Below are positions 43,263-52,619 of a stretch of DNA of 64,000 bases, in pieces. Below the pieces are notes generated by a model, which worked only from the letters and a program-made list of their open reading frames with translations, was not told the DNA's origin and searched no databases. The position numbers and the translations under genes were made by a program. The stretch spans positions 6,836,501 through 6,900,500 of the forward strand of contig NC_019757.1 in the NCBI RefSeq assembly GCF_000317535.1, written 5' to 3'. Positions within the stretch are counted from its first letter, which is position 1, and each line of letters starts with the position of its first letter. The DNA comes from Cylindrospermum stagnale PCC 7417 (GTDB taxonomy: Bacteria; Cyanobacteriota; Cyanobacteriia; Cyanobacteriales; Nostocaceae).

Positions 43263-44498
43263 CTACTGAACCGGCAAAACTTGCACTTCCTCTCCTGGAG
43301 AAATCAATGTTTTACCCACTGGTAAAACAGCTAAGGCATTAGTTTGAGTTGAATTAATTAAGTTGCCAGAACTTTGACTACCAGCGGCTGGTGAAAATTC
43401 GTAAACTCCATCAATTAAATGTAATTTACCCCAAATATAAGTTTCCCGCTTGCCATCCGATCGCAACTCAGAACGAGATCGCACCTTCACAAACGCCGCT
43501 TCCCACCCTTCAGCCACTCCAGAAAGCTTTTTAATCGTCGGTTGCACAAATCGCCAGAAAGTCACCAACACAGCAGCAGGATTACCAGGTAAACCAAAAT
43601 AGAGTGAGGAGTTGGGATTGGGGAAAGTAGCGAATGTGAGGGGTTTTCCTGGCTTCATCGCCACAGAACGAATGTGTTTTGTTGCACCTAGTGACGCGAG
43701 AATTTGCTCAACATAGTCATATTCCCCCACAGAAACCCCACCGGACGAGATTACCACATCAGCATTTGCTATGGCATAGGCGATCGCATCCCGCAAAGCC
43801 GTCGGTTCATCCTTCACAATTCCTAACAATAACGCCTCCGCCCCAGATTCCCTTACCAAAGCCGCCAAAGCATACTGATTAGAATCTACAATTTGCCCAG
43901 GTTGCAGCGGTTGTTCCGGCGTTACCAACTCATCACCCGTTGACAAAATCGCCACCCGTGGACGCCGGAAAACACTTACTTGAGAACATTGTGCCGCCGC
44001 TAAAACAGCAATTTCCGGCGCATTCAACCGAATTCCCCCAGGTAAAAGTTCTGTACCCGCTTTGTAAAAAGCTGCCTTATGTCTCACAAAATCTTTTAAT
44101 TTCGGTGCAGCGAGAATCAAAACCCGATTTTCCTCCCGCCTTGTTCTCTCCTGCATCACCACAGTATCCGCCCCTTTTGGCATTACCGCACCCGTAAAAA
44201 TCCGCGCCGCTTGCCCTCTTTGAATAGTAGATTTAGGCTGACATCCTGCGGGAATCTCTTCAACAATTTCCAAAACCGTCGGTTGTTCAGCACTAGAGTT
44301 TTGCACATCTTCATAACGCACCGCAAACCCATCCATCGCCGAATTATCCCAATGAGGAAAATCCAAAGGACTAATCACAGGATTTGCTAAAATGCGATTA
44401 TTTGCATTCAATAAATCAACAACTTCAACATCCAGTTCTTTATCCAACGGCTGCACCGAATTTAAAATAATTTGCTCTGCATCGTTGACTAAAAACAT
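43263..44498 (-). CDS. moeA: Molybdopterin molybdotransferase MoeA
   Basis: 411 residues, normal for MoeA, which inserts molybdate into adenylylated molybdopterin to give Moco. Motifs in order: DFPHWDNSAMDGFAVRYED, IFTGAVMPKGADTVVMQE, LSTGDELVTP, ISSGGVSVGEYDYV, MKPGKPLTFA and FGLPGNPAAVLVTF. The C-terminal domain IV is present. It supports nitrate reductase and other molybdoenzymes. No other Moco gene is next to it. Confidence 0.92.
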   Translation of the reverse strand: MFLVNDAEQIILNSVQPLDKELDVEVVDLLNANNRILANPVISPLDFPHWDNSAMDGFAVRYEDVQNSSAEQPTVLEIVEEIPAGCQPKSTIQRGQAARIFTGAVMPKGADTVVMQERTRREENRVLILAAPKLKDFVRHKAAFYKAGTELLPGGIRLNAPEIAVLAAAQCSQVSVFRRPRVAILSTGDELVTPEQPLQPGQIVDSNQYALAALVRESGAEALLLGIVKDEPTALRDAIAYAIANADVVISSGGVSVGEYDYVEQILASLGATKHIRSVAMKPGKPLTFATFPNPNSSLYFGLPGNPAAVLVTFWRFVQPTIKKLSGVAEGWEAAFVKVRSRSELRSDGKRETYIWGKLHLIDGVYEFSPAAGSQSSGNLINSTQTNALAVLPVGKTLISPGEEVQVLPVQ

Positions 44499-44606
44499 AG
44501 TGAATAACTCCGGGTTTATGGTTTTGAATTACTTCAGAAATACTTGGTAAATTGAATACTTTAAATATATAATACTTATGCTACCAGAATGTGATAATTT
44601 ATTTTT

Positions 44607-45304
44607 ATGGAAGAAGAAATAAGAGAAAGAGTCCAATACCTTATTGATTTTGGATATCAGTTGTTGGCAACCAAACATCAAGGCAGAACAGATTTAGGTA
44701 CTGTTGAATTCATTCAAGATACAAATCGTTTTTATGAATGGGAACTTTAGCTCATTCATTTTTGTTAAGTATTTTTGGAGAAGATAGCTCTCAATACAAG
44801 CTATTTGTGAAAAATTGTGAAGATCGAAGGAGTTTGCGAGATTCTATACCAAAACGAATCAAGAGGGGATTAGCAGTTTTAAATGCTGCTAAGACAGATA
44901 TTGAACGTGGTTATCTTAAGAAGATAGAAGCATTAGTATCGGCAGATATTTTTAGTGATTTCCTAGAAATGGCATCATACCTATTATCTGAGGGATACAA
45001 AGATCCTGCCGCAGTCATGATAGGCAGCACTTTAGAAGAACACTTGAGGAAACTGTGTAATAAGAATAGCATTGACATAGAATACACAAACGGCAGAGGT
45101 GACTTAGTTCCTAAAAAAGCTGATGCAATGAATGCCGACTTAGTAAAAGCAAATATCTATAATAAACTTGACCAAAAGAGTGTAACAACATGGCTAGATT
45201 TAAGAAATAAAGCGGCTCATGGTCAATACGGAGAATACACTAAAGAACAAGTTGAGTTAATGCTGCAAGGTGTAACTAACTTTATGACTAGAATACCTCT
45301 TTGA
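44607..45304 (+). pseudogene. HEPN-like gene split by a frameshift
   Basis: Two overlapping frames make one protein: 44607-44750 (EEEIRERVQYLIDFGYQLL.. to FYEWEL) and 44738-45304 (LAHSFLLSIFGEDSSQYKLF..). Together they match a common family with FYEW near residue 45 followed by a FGEDSxxY segment. The second part ends with LDLRNKAAHGQY, an R-x4-H motif as in HEPN ribonucleases. An indel between 44738 and 44748 splits it. Either it is decayed or the sequence has an error; no slippery heptamer is seen. Confidence 0.7.
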
Positions 45305-45422
45305 CTCCATTTACTAAATGTTGGGTTATGCCTCCGGCACGCTACGCGAACGCTCTGCTCAAACCAACCTACATAAAATAACAGGACTATTTCATTTTTT
45401 CAACGCCTACAATAATTTTTAT

Positions 45423-45500
45423 GTCCTTAGTCCGCGCAGGCGGACTATCCCTACGGGACGCTTCGCGAAAGTTCTTGTAGCCGCGACTTCTAGTCGTTAG
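45423..45500. repeat. Palindromic repeat between HEPN genes
   Basis: AGTCCGC-GCA-GGCGGACT is a perfect hairpin, followed by the GCGAAAG and CTAGTCG elements common in Nostoc intergenic repeats. A related block (CTACGCGAACGC) lies at 45343-45356. Short open frames here come from the repeats. Confidence 0.6.
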
Positions 45501-45576
45501 GGTTGATAAAATCTAGAACCACCCTAGAATATAATTACAGATAGTTGGAGCATTAACAACTTCTGATGATTGCAAA

Positions 45577-45951
45577 ATGACACCAATCACCAACGAACTA
45601 ATAGCCGAAATCACTCGTCGATTAATAGCTTCACTCAACCCTGAAGAAATCATCTTGTTTGGTTCCTATGCTTGGGGCACACCTCACCAGTATAGTGATA
45701 TAGATTTGTGTATAATATTGCCAGATAACATTCCAGGGTTTGACCGGATAGAGTGGGGAGTTAGAGCAATAAATGCTCTTAATGATTTGCTGGTTGATGC
45801 CGATATTCTCATCAAAACCAGAACTGATGTAGAAACATTTAAAAGCGTTCCAGCTTCCCTCACCAGAAAAATTGTGGAACAAGGAAAGTTACTATATGGA
45901 CAAGGCAAAGCGGACACTGGTTCAATTCTGGTTGAAAAAGTCCCAACGTGA
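45577..45951 (+). CDS. Minimal nucleotidyltransferase (MNT) of an MNT/HEPN module
   Basis: 124 residues. FGSYAWGTPHQYSDIDLCI is the GSx10DxD motif of DNA polymerase beta-type nucleotidyltransferases, with a third acidic residue in VDADILIK. In MntA/HepT systems this protein AMPylates the HEPN ribonuclease and so acts as antitoxin. It overlaps the HEPN gene by 56 bases, the expected operon arrangement. Confidence 0.83.
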   Translation: MTPITNELIAEITRRLIASLNPEEIILFGSYAWGTPHQYSDIDLCIILPDNIPGFDRIEWGVRAINALNDLLVDADILIKTRTDVETFKSVPASLTRKIVEQGKLLYGQGKADTGSILVEKVPT

Positions 45952-46306
45952 TTTAACAGCAGCACAAAAATTAGCCCAAGAACTACCAGATATCGCAATT
46001 TACCATTGCCAACAAGCAGCAGAAAAAGCACTAAAAGGGTTTTTAGTTTTACATGATACAAATCCAGGAGATACACATAACATAAACACCTTAGTCAGAT
46101 TAGCTTCCACATTTAAGCCAGAATTGGCGGCTGTACTAAAAGAAGCAGGATACCTGAGTCAGTATAACCAGACATATCGATATCCGATGGAATCAACGGA
46201 AGATTTTAATCCAACTCCTGGAGAACTAAAGAAAGCAGACAAATTAGCAAGTGATGTATACAAAAATGTAATTGATTCTCTACCTGCTGACATTACCGGA
46301 AATTAG
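45896..46306 (+). CDS. HEPN domain protein paired with the MNT gene
   Basis: 136 residues from the ATG at 45896. ISO motifs: WLKKSQRDLTAAQKL, IAIYHCQQAAEKALKGFLVLH and QTYRYPMES, the PF05168-type HEPN domain. This subtype does not show a clean R-x4-6-H, so RNase activity is uncertain. It may be the toxin or a partner of the overlapping nucleotidyltransferase. A second HEPN-like gene (frameshifted) lies just upstream. Confidence 0.8.
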   Translation: MDKAKRTLVQFWLKKSQRDLTAAQKLAQELPDIAIYHCQQAAEKALKGFLVLHDTNPGDTHNINTLVRLASTFKPELAAVLKEAGYLSQYNQTYRYPMESTEDFNPTPGELKKADKLASDVYKNVIDSLPADITGN

Positions 46307-46423
46307 CCAAAATAAACAGCCTGATATAATTACCCGCTACTATCACCCAAGGTATAACTTTAAAATTTAAAGTAGGGGCAAGAATTAATCCCCAACCCCT
46401 AAATAAAAATACCTGTTTTTAGT

Positions 46424-46981
46424 ATGACCATCGTCAAAGTTCCTCAAAAACACTATCCCAAGGCAGAAATTGCCAGACGAGGAATGGCATTCGGGCTAGA
46501 TTTCCTTGGTGCTTGGTTAATCAGCGCCGTCTTTAACAGCGGTACCCCAGGGATTCAGTTTGTGCAAATCTTGGTATTTATCATCGCTTGGCTAGTGTTG
46601 CGAGTGCTAGTGGTGTACAACAATCAGGGACAGAGTTTAGGGCGTTGGGCCTTTGACTTGAAAGTGCTAGAAGTTAACAATGGGCAAGTGGTGGGCAGAA
46701 TTCCTCAATTGCAGTCATTATTGATGCGAGAGGCGATTATTTGCTTTAGTGCCCTGATGGCGTCAATTACCCTCAGCACCATTATTGCCAATCCCACTGC
46801 TATACTGCTACTACTTCCCCTAGCAATTGACTGTGGTTCTGCCTTATCAGACTCTCTCATGCGGCAGGCTTTGCACGATCGCTATGCTAGGACTATCATA
46901 GTTTCGTCGCGGCGTGGCTATTCGCTAGATTTAAAAGTTAAGCGATTAGTTGAAAAATTGCAGCGAAATGTGAGAAGATAG
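46424..46981 (+). CDS. RDD family membrane protein
   Basis: 185 residues with three to four hydrophobic segments and the family pattern RRGMAFGLDFLGAWLIS, then NNQGQSLGRWAFDLKVLE, a variant of the R-D-D motif. Function unknown; RDD proteins are thought to be small transporters. It leads the conserved group with rpmG and rpsR, 43 bases upstream of rpmG. Confidence 0.8.
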   Translation: MTIVKVPQKHYPKAEIARRGMAFGLDFLGAWLISAVFNSGTPGIQFVQILVFIIAWLVLRVLVVYNNQGQSLGRWAFDLKVLEVNNGQVVGRIPQLQSLLMREAIICFSALMASITLSTIIANPTAILLLLPLAIDCGSALSDSLMRQALHDRYARTIIVSSRRGYSLDLKVKRLVEKLQRNVRR

Positions 46982-47024
46982 GCATTTGTGTTAATTCTCT
47001 CCCAGCTTTACAGTTTGTAAGATT

Positions 47025-47219
47025 ATGGCTAAGAGTAAAGGTGCCCGCATAATAGTGACACTAGAATGCACCGAGTGTCGTACTAACCCAGACAAGCGTT
47101 CTGCTGGCGTTTCCCGCTACACCAGCACCAAGAACCGTCGCAACACCACGAACCGCCTAGAACTAAGCAAGTTCTGCACCCACTGCAACAAACATACTGT
47201 TCACAAGGAAATCAAGTAA
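47025..47219 (+). CDS. rpmG: 50S ribosomal protein L33
   Basis: 64 residues: [36 protein letters not shown] and [12 protein letters not shown]. Two CxxC pairs form the zinc-ribbon type of L33. It sits three bases before rpsR, the standard cyanobacterial pair. Confidence 0.95.
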   Translation: MAKSKGARIIVTLECTECRTNPDKRSAGVSRYTSTKNRRNTTNRLELSKFCTHCNKHTVHKEIK

Positions 47220-47221
47220 AA

Positions 47222-47437
47222 ATGAGTTACTACCGTCGTCGCTTGTCTCCAATCAAGCCAGGAGAACCAATTGATTATAAAGATGTTGATTTGTTGCGTA
47301 AGTTTATCACCGAGCGTGGTAAGATTCTGCCACGTAGGATTACGGGGCTGACATCTCAGCAACAGCGAGAATTGACATTAGCAATTAAACGCTCCCGGAT
47401 TGTGGCTTTGTTGCCATTTATCAATGCAGAAGGCTAA
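47222..47437 (+). CDS. rpsR: 30S ribosomal protein S18
   Basis: 71 residues, a normal length: [40 protein letters not shown] and [20 protein letters not shown]. Co-transcribed with rpmG. The downstream exonuclease gene starts 223 bases later. Confidence 0.95.
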   Translation: MSYYRRRLSPIKPGEPIDYKDVDLLRKFITERGKILPRRITGLTSQQQRELTLAIKRSRIVALLPFINAEG

Positions 47438-47660
47438 ATCAATTTTGGATTTTGGATGAAAGGATTTTAGATGATCCAAAAAAAGTGGCGTTTGTATAGA
47501 ATTAAACGTTGGCTTTAAGTCCAAAATCTCAACTTTGACTAGAAGGGAGTGTATAATAACCTCCCAAATTTCAAATCAATCATCAGATTAGGGATTAAAT
47601 GCCAGTTATCTAATCCAAAATCTAAAAGCTAAAATCTAAAATTAGTAAGTAGCGAGAGTT

Positions 47661-49721
47661 GTGGAGAAGGGGACGCTAGTTGAATTTAGGGTTCAAGGCG
47701 ATCGTCGTCTGGGCGTAGTAGACCGTCCAGACGGCAAGACCCGTTGGTTTGTGGTAGATGAACGCGGTCAGTCCCACAGCCTCGCGCCTAGACAAATTAC
47801 CTACACAGTTAACGGACAAACCTACAAGCCATCTGAGATTGCCAGCTTTTTGCAGCAGGTTCAGCCTTACTTAGATCCATCTAGTTTGGAAGTTGCTTGG
47901 GAATTATTGGTGGAGGATGGGGAAACAGTCACTCCATCCCAAATGGCGAATCTGTTGTATTCGGAATCGGCCGCGCCCCATTCTTACGCCGCCTATTGCT
48001 TGTTATCAGAGGACAAACTCTATTTCAAGCAAAAAGGAGAGGCCTACGAGCCGAGAACTGCTGCTCAAGTGGCAGAACGTCAACACCAGATCGAAGTAGA
48101 GTCACTCAAAGCTAAGGGACAGCAGGAATTTTTAGCTCGCGTAGAACAGGCGCTCAAGGGTGAAGCAGTAGAATGGCAGCGACACGACCGCCAGCGTTTA
48201 GAAGGACTGGAAAAATATGCAGCGCTAATGGCGGACATCGTGCGGATGGGGGTAAATTACGATTCTTTGGCTCGTGCCTATCCTCCAGGTGCTCCAGTAT
48301 TGGAAACTATGACCATGCTGGGACGTTCGGCAACTCCCCAGGCAGCCTTTCAACTGTTGATCGACTTAGGTTGGTGGAGTCCCCATGAAAACTTGTTCCT
48401 GCGTCGTTCTTCAATTCCGGTTCAGTTTCCTCATAAGGTATTAGAAGTGGCGCAACAGCGTTTGGATTTTCCGCCAACTGACTTAGATGCAAATCGTCTG
48501 GATTTGACTCACCTGAAGGTGTACACAATTGATGACGAAAGCACTACAGAAATAGATGATGGTCTAAGTTGGGAATTACTCTCGGATGGACGGCAACGCC
48601 TGTGGGTGCATATTGCCGATCCTACCCGGTGGTTAGTACCGGAAGATGAATTAGACTTAGAAGCCAGAAAGCGCGGAAGTACAGTTTATTTGCCGACAGG
48701 GATGATTCCCATGTTCCCGGAGGTATTGGCTACTGGTCCCATGAGCTTGGTACAAGGAAGGATTTCTTGCGCCCTGAGCTTTGGAATCGTTTTAGAAACA
48801 ACTGGGGCAGTAGCAGATTACAGCATTCATCCCAGCCTGATTAAGCCCACTTATCGTCTCACCTACGAAGATGTAGATGAGATGCTGGAGTTAGGAGTGG
48901 AGGCTGAACCAGAAATAGAGGCGATCGCAAATTGGGCAAAACAGCGCAAATCTTGGCGATATCACCAAGGTGCCATCAGCATCAATATGCCAGAGGCAAT
49001 GATCAAAGTCAAAGATGGCGAGATCAGCATTGACATTTTAGATGATTCCTCATCGCGGCAGTTGGTAGCAGAAATGATGATTTTGGCTGGTGAAGTAGCG
49101 GCCCGTTATGGTCAAACTCATAATATCCCCCTACCATTTCGTGGTCAACCACAACCAGAATTACCCCCAGACGAAGAATTGCTTCTACTTCCAGCCGGAT
49201 TCGTCCGCGCCTGCGCCATGCGTCGTTGTATGCCCAAAAGTGAAATGAGCATTACGCCTGTGCGCCATGCTGGTTTAGGCTTGGCTACCTATACCCAAGC
49301 AACTTCCCCCATTCGTCGTTACAGTGACTTACTTACCCACTTTCAACTAAAAGCCCACTTGCGGGGCGAAATTTTACCCTTCTCCGCCGAACAACTCAAA
49401 GAAGTGATGATGAATGTCACCTCTACGACCCAAGAGGTGACAATGGTGGAACGGCAAACTAATAGATATTATGCTTTAGAGTATTTGCGCCGTCATCCAG
49501 AGCAAGTTTGGCAGATTACAGTCTTGATGTGGTTGCGAGAAGATAGCAACTTGGCACTAATTCTGTTAGAAGATATCGGCTTGCAGTTGCCGATGACCTT
49601 CAAGCGTTCTGTGAATTTGGGCGAACAATTATTAGTGAAAGTCGGCCTCTCCGATCCGCAAAAAGATATGATTCAGTTTCAGGAAATAATGTATCAAGAA
49701 AGCTTAGTCAGCGGCAATTAA
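47661..49721 (+). CDS. Exoribonuclease of the RNB family (RNase II/R)
   Basis: 686 residues starting with GTG. The RNB active site appears as TIDDESTTEIDDGLSW, with clustered Asp for metal binding, then HIADPTRWL, and CALSFGIVLE. RGQPQPELPPDE and the C-terminal YTQATSPIRRYSDLLTHFQL are also typical. It degrades RNA 3' to 5' processively. No clear S1 or cold-shock domain pair is seen at the ends, so I do not choose between rnb and rnr. It follows the ribosomal pair, a usual cyanobacterial order. Confidence 0.9.
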   Translation: MEKGTLVEFRVQGDRRLGVVDRPDGKTRWFVVDERGQSHSLAPRQITYTVNGQTYKPSEIASFLQQVQPYLDPSSLEVAWELLVEDGETVTPSQMANLLYSESAAPHSYAAYCLLSEDKLYFKQKGEAYEPRTAAQVAERQHQIEVESLKAKGQQEFLARVEQALKGEAVEWQRHDRQRLEGLEKYAALMADIVRMGVNYDSLARAYPPGAPVLETMTMLGRSATPQAAFQLLIDLGWWSPHENLFLRRSSIPVQFPHKVLEVAQQRLDFPPTDLDANRLDLTHLKVYTIDDESTTEIDDGLSWELLSDGRQRLWVHIADPTRWLVPEDELDLEARKRGSTVYLPTGMIPMFPEVLATGPMSLVQGRISCALSFGIVLETTGAVADYSIHPSLIKPTYRLTYEDVDEMLELGVEAEPEIEAIANWAKQRKSWRYHQGAISINMPEAMIKVKDGEISIDILDDSSSRQLVAEMMILAGEVAARYGQTHNIPLPFRGQPQPELPPDEELLLLPAGFVRACAMRRCMPKSEMSITPVRHAGLGLATYTQATSPIRRYSDLLTHFQLKAHLRGEILPFSAEQLKEVMMNVTSTTQEVTMVERQTNRYYALEYLRRHPEQVWQITVLMWLREDSNLALILLEDIGLQLPMTFKRSVNLGEQLLVKVGLSDPQKDMIQFQEIMYQESLVSGN

Positions 49722-49735
49722 ACCATACTTGACAA

Positions 49736-50569
49736 ATGACTAAAGTGATAGTTTTTGACACCACCATGCGTGACGGAGAACTTACGCCTGATGTCAAAAT
49801 GAATCTACAACAAAAAATTACCATCTCCCAACTACTTGAAAAAATGGGAGTAGATATTATTGAGGTTGGTTATCCGGGGAATTCGCAAAAAGATTTTGAG
49901 GAAGTTTTTAATATCTCGAAAATAATTAAAAATTCTACTATTTGTGGATTAGCAAGTTCACAGAAAAATGAAATAATTAGTGTTGCTGAAGCAATTAAAC
50001 CAGCGGCTAGAGGCAGAATTCATACTTACACTCCGGTAAATATTAAAAATCAGTCGAGACTCGGTGAAGAGCAAATATTATCAATAATTAAAGATAGTGT
50101 TTCTCTAGCACGCAATTACTGTGATGATGTAGAGTGGAGTGCTTTTGATGCACCCAGAAGTCAGCCAGATTTTTTGTGTCAAGCTATTGAAACGGCAACT
50201 AAAAGCGGTGCTAATACGATTAGTATTCCCGATAGTTTGGGTTTGTCTTCACCAGCAGAATTTTCCCAACTTCTGCAAATGATTTTTAATCGCGTGCCAA
50301 ATATTGATCAAGCTATTGTTTCTGTACATTGCCATGATGATTTAGGTATGGCGGTAGATAATTCGCTTATAGCTTTAAATTGCGGTGTCAGGCAAATTGA
50401 ATGCGCGATTAATGGTTTAGGTGCGAGGAAAGGTAATGCAGATTTAGCAAAAGTTGTTATGGGTGTTTTAAATCAAGGCAATTATCAAATTGATATTGAT
50501 ACTGAGTTAATTAATCAAGCCTCAGAGTTAGTTTCCCAAATTACGGGGGTGGAAAAGGGAAATTATTAA
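49736..50569 (+). CDS. LeuA-like acyltransferase/lyase (HMGL-like domain only)
   Basis: 277 residues. Catalytic motifs of the DRE-TIM family: VIVFDTTMRDGELTP (LeuA has EQSP), IIEVGYPGNSQKDF, VSVHCHDDLGMAVDNS (HxH metal ligands) and INGLGARKGNADL. It lacks the C-terminal regulatory domain of 2-isopropylmalate synthase and is about half as long, so it is not the housekeeping LeuA. It should condense a keto acid with acetyl-CoA or cleave such a product. It starts 14 bases after the exonuclease stop. Confidence 0.78.
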   Translation: MTKVIVFDTTMRDGELTPDVKMNLQQKITISQLLEKMGVDIIEVGYPGNSQKDFEEVFNISKIIKNSTICGLASSQKNEIISVAEAIKPAARGRIHTYTPVNIKNQSRLGEEQILSIIKDSVSLARNYCDDVEWSAFDAPRSQPDFLCQAIETATKSGANTISIPDSLGLSSPAEFSQLLQMIFNRVPNIDQAIVSVHCHDDLGMAVDNSLIALNCGVRQIECAINGLGARKGNADLAKVVMGVLNQGNYQIDIDTELINQASELVSQITGVEKGNY

Positions 50570-50589
50570 AGGGAAAGTTGAAAGCGAAG

Positions 50590-51370
50590 TGGATATTGTC
50601 GGGGTACAAGTGAATTGGCAATTTTAGTTAAGGAAGTGTAAAAAATTAAGCGATGGCTCCATTGTGGCATTTAAGCTAGTGCTGGCTATTTGGGGAATTG
50701 AATGTCTTGATACACTGAGATAAGAGATATACTCTCAATACAATTCAGGAGCAGTTGACTTAATGCGATCGCCATCCAAATTTCTCTCAGAGGTTCGTGC
50801 CACCTTGCAATTAGCAGTGCCTTTGGGGGGTATTCAGTTATCCGAAGCATCTGTGAGTTTTGTAAATACAGTCATGATGGGATTCTTAGGTATTGAACGC
50901 CTCGCTGGTGGCGCTCTGGGTGTTATTACCTTCTTATATTTTTTAACGCCCACCTACTTATGGATGTTGCTATTTAATACTTGTTGAAGTAGATCAGTCG
51001 CTAATCTTTTAGTATATCCTTTGCTTTTATCTACGGGGTACAACTAAATTGGCAGTTTTAGGTAACAAATCAAGCCATCGCTACATTCCGGTATTCTAGC
51101 TACCGCTTTTGATTTGGGGAATCTTAATATATTGATACAGTGAGATTAGAGATACTCCCAATCTAATTCAGGAGCAGTTGATTCGATGCGATCGCCTTCA
51201 AAATTTCTATCAGAAGTTTTTGCTACCCTACATTTAGCAGTTCCTTTGGGGGGCATTCAGCTCGCCGAGGCGGCTGTTGGTTTTGTAAATACCGTCATGA
51301 TGGGATTCTTGGGCATTCAATCCCTCGCTGCCGGCGCTTTGGGTGTCATCACCTTCTACACCCTCACACT
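50590..51370. repeat. Imperfect tandem duplication covering the MATE leader and 5' end
   Basis: About 50595-50990 corresponds to about 51030-51370. Shared blocks include GGGGTACAA, GATACA(C/G)TGAGAT, AATTCAGGAGCAGTTGA and ATGCGATCGCC. The duplicated unit comprises promoter region, Shine-Dalgarno and about 57 codons of the transporter. Confidence 0.8.
50763..50987 (+). pseudogene. Truncated 5' copy of the MATE transporter gene
   Basis: 74 codons. The first 57 or so (RSPSKFLSEVRATLQLAVPLGGIQL.., GALGVITF) match the start of the intact gene at 51186, then the frame runs into unrelated codons (LYFLTPTYLWMLLFNTC) and stops. It keeps the leader with AGGAGC, so it may still be expressed as a short two-helix peptide. 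Confidence 0.85.
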
Positions 51371-52619
51371 CATATGTATGGGGGTTATAGAAGGAGCCAG
51401 TCCCCTAGCAGCCGAAGCCTTTGGCGCCGGCAACACAGAGCGCATTCGCCAAATCTTCGCTCAAGGACTTTGGCTGGTGGTTGCTCTGTCTTTACCAATG
51501 ATGTTGCTCACTTGGCATCTGGACTCGATTTTGATGCTATCGGGTCAAGAGGAAAACACGGTAGCCCTAGCTAATACTTATTTAAAAGCCATTGTTTGGA
51601 GTTTACCGGCGGCAGTGGGGTTCTTTATCCTTAAGGAGGTTGCTACTGCCGTCAATCGCCCCCAACTTATTAGTGCGATCGCCCTAACTAGCATTCCCCT
51701 GAATATTCTCGCTAACTACCTTTTAATCTTTGGTAAATTAGGCTTGCCACCTTTAGGATTAGCGGGGATTGGTTGGGCTGGTACCTTTGTCTACTGGGTG
51801 AATTTCCTAGCTGCTGCCGCCGTAATTGGTTTCCATCCTTGGTTTAAAGAATACAAACTATTTGCTTCTCTACAGTTCAATAAACAGGTGTTTGCCGAAC
51901 TTTGGCAAAATGGCTGGCCCCTTGGATTGGAATACGCCTCCTCATTGATCTTATTTACCCTGATTGCCTTGCTGAGTGGCTATATGGGAACAACCTTGCT
52001 AGCAGCCAATGAAATTGTCGTGCAAACTCTAGAAGTATCTTTGATTGTGCCGACAGCGATCTCTTACGCTACCATGACGCGAGTTGGACAAATGATGGGT
52101 CAGAATGACCCCGCTGGTGCAAAGAAGGCAGGATTTGCAGCAATTACCATCGGTGTAGCAGCAATGAGCCTGATTGCCGTTGCTATATGTCTATTTCCAG
52201 AGCAGATTGCCACCATCTATTTAGATGCCAGTAATTCAGATAATATCCTAGCAATCAGGTCTGCAATCCCCTTGTTGAGAATTGCCTCACTTTTTCTCAT
52301 AGCTTTGGGACTTAACCTGATTGCTTTAGGGACGTTGCTGGGCATCCAAGACACCCGCTTACCTTTATTGATTAACATCCTGTTTCAGTGGGGTGTTGGT
52401 ATGACTTGCGGCTACCTGCTTTGCTTCCATCTCAATTGGGGATCTATCGGCTTGTGGTCAGGGTTAACGATAGGAATCACACTAGCCACACTGTTTTTAA
52501 TCTATCGTTTTTACCTTTCGACTTCTGAGATTATCCAAACTAGCGAGGGTGAAGAAGCGGCAGACAGGAGTCAAGCCACAGATGAGGATCAAGCTCCTGT
52601 ATTGAAATCAGTTTCTTAA
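51186..52619 (+). CDS. MATE family efflux transporter
   Basis: 477 residues with about twelve hydrophobic segments in two halves. MATE features: AVPLGGIQLAEAAVGFVNTVMMG, EGASPLAAEAFGAGN and GWPLGLEYASSLILF. These inner-membrane antiporters export cationic compounds or secondary metabolites against Na+ or H+. CAGGAGC precedes the ATG. It overlaps the convergent gene by four bases. The biosynthetic cluster 1 kb away could be a client, but this is position only. Confidence 0.88.
   Translation: MRSPSKFLSEVFATLHLAVPLGGIQLAEAAVGFVNTVMMGFLGIQSLAAGALGVITFYTLTLICMGVIEGASPLAAEAFGAGNTERIRQIFAQGLWLVVALSLPMMLLTWHLDSILMLSGQEENTVALANTYLKAIVWSLPAAVGFFILKEVATAVNRPQLISAIALTSIPLNILANYLLIFGKLGLPPLGLAGIGWAGTFVYWVNFLAAAAVIGFHPWFKEYKLFASLQFNKQVFAELWQNGWPLGLEYASSLILFTLIALLSGYMGTTLLAANEIVVQTLEVSLIVPTAISYATMTRVGQMMGQNDPAGAKKAGFAAITIGVAAMSLIAVAICLFPEQIATIYLDASNSDNILAIRSAIPLLRIASLFLIALGLNLIALGTLLGIQDTRLPLLINILFQWGVGMTCGYLLCFHLNWGSIGLWSGLTIGITLATLFLIYRFYLSTSEIIQTSEGEEAADRSQATDEDQAPVLKSVS

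Noticed and set aside
45318-45500. 60-residue open frame
   Set aside because: It consists of palindromic repeat sequence and has no protein character.
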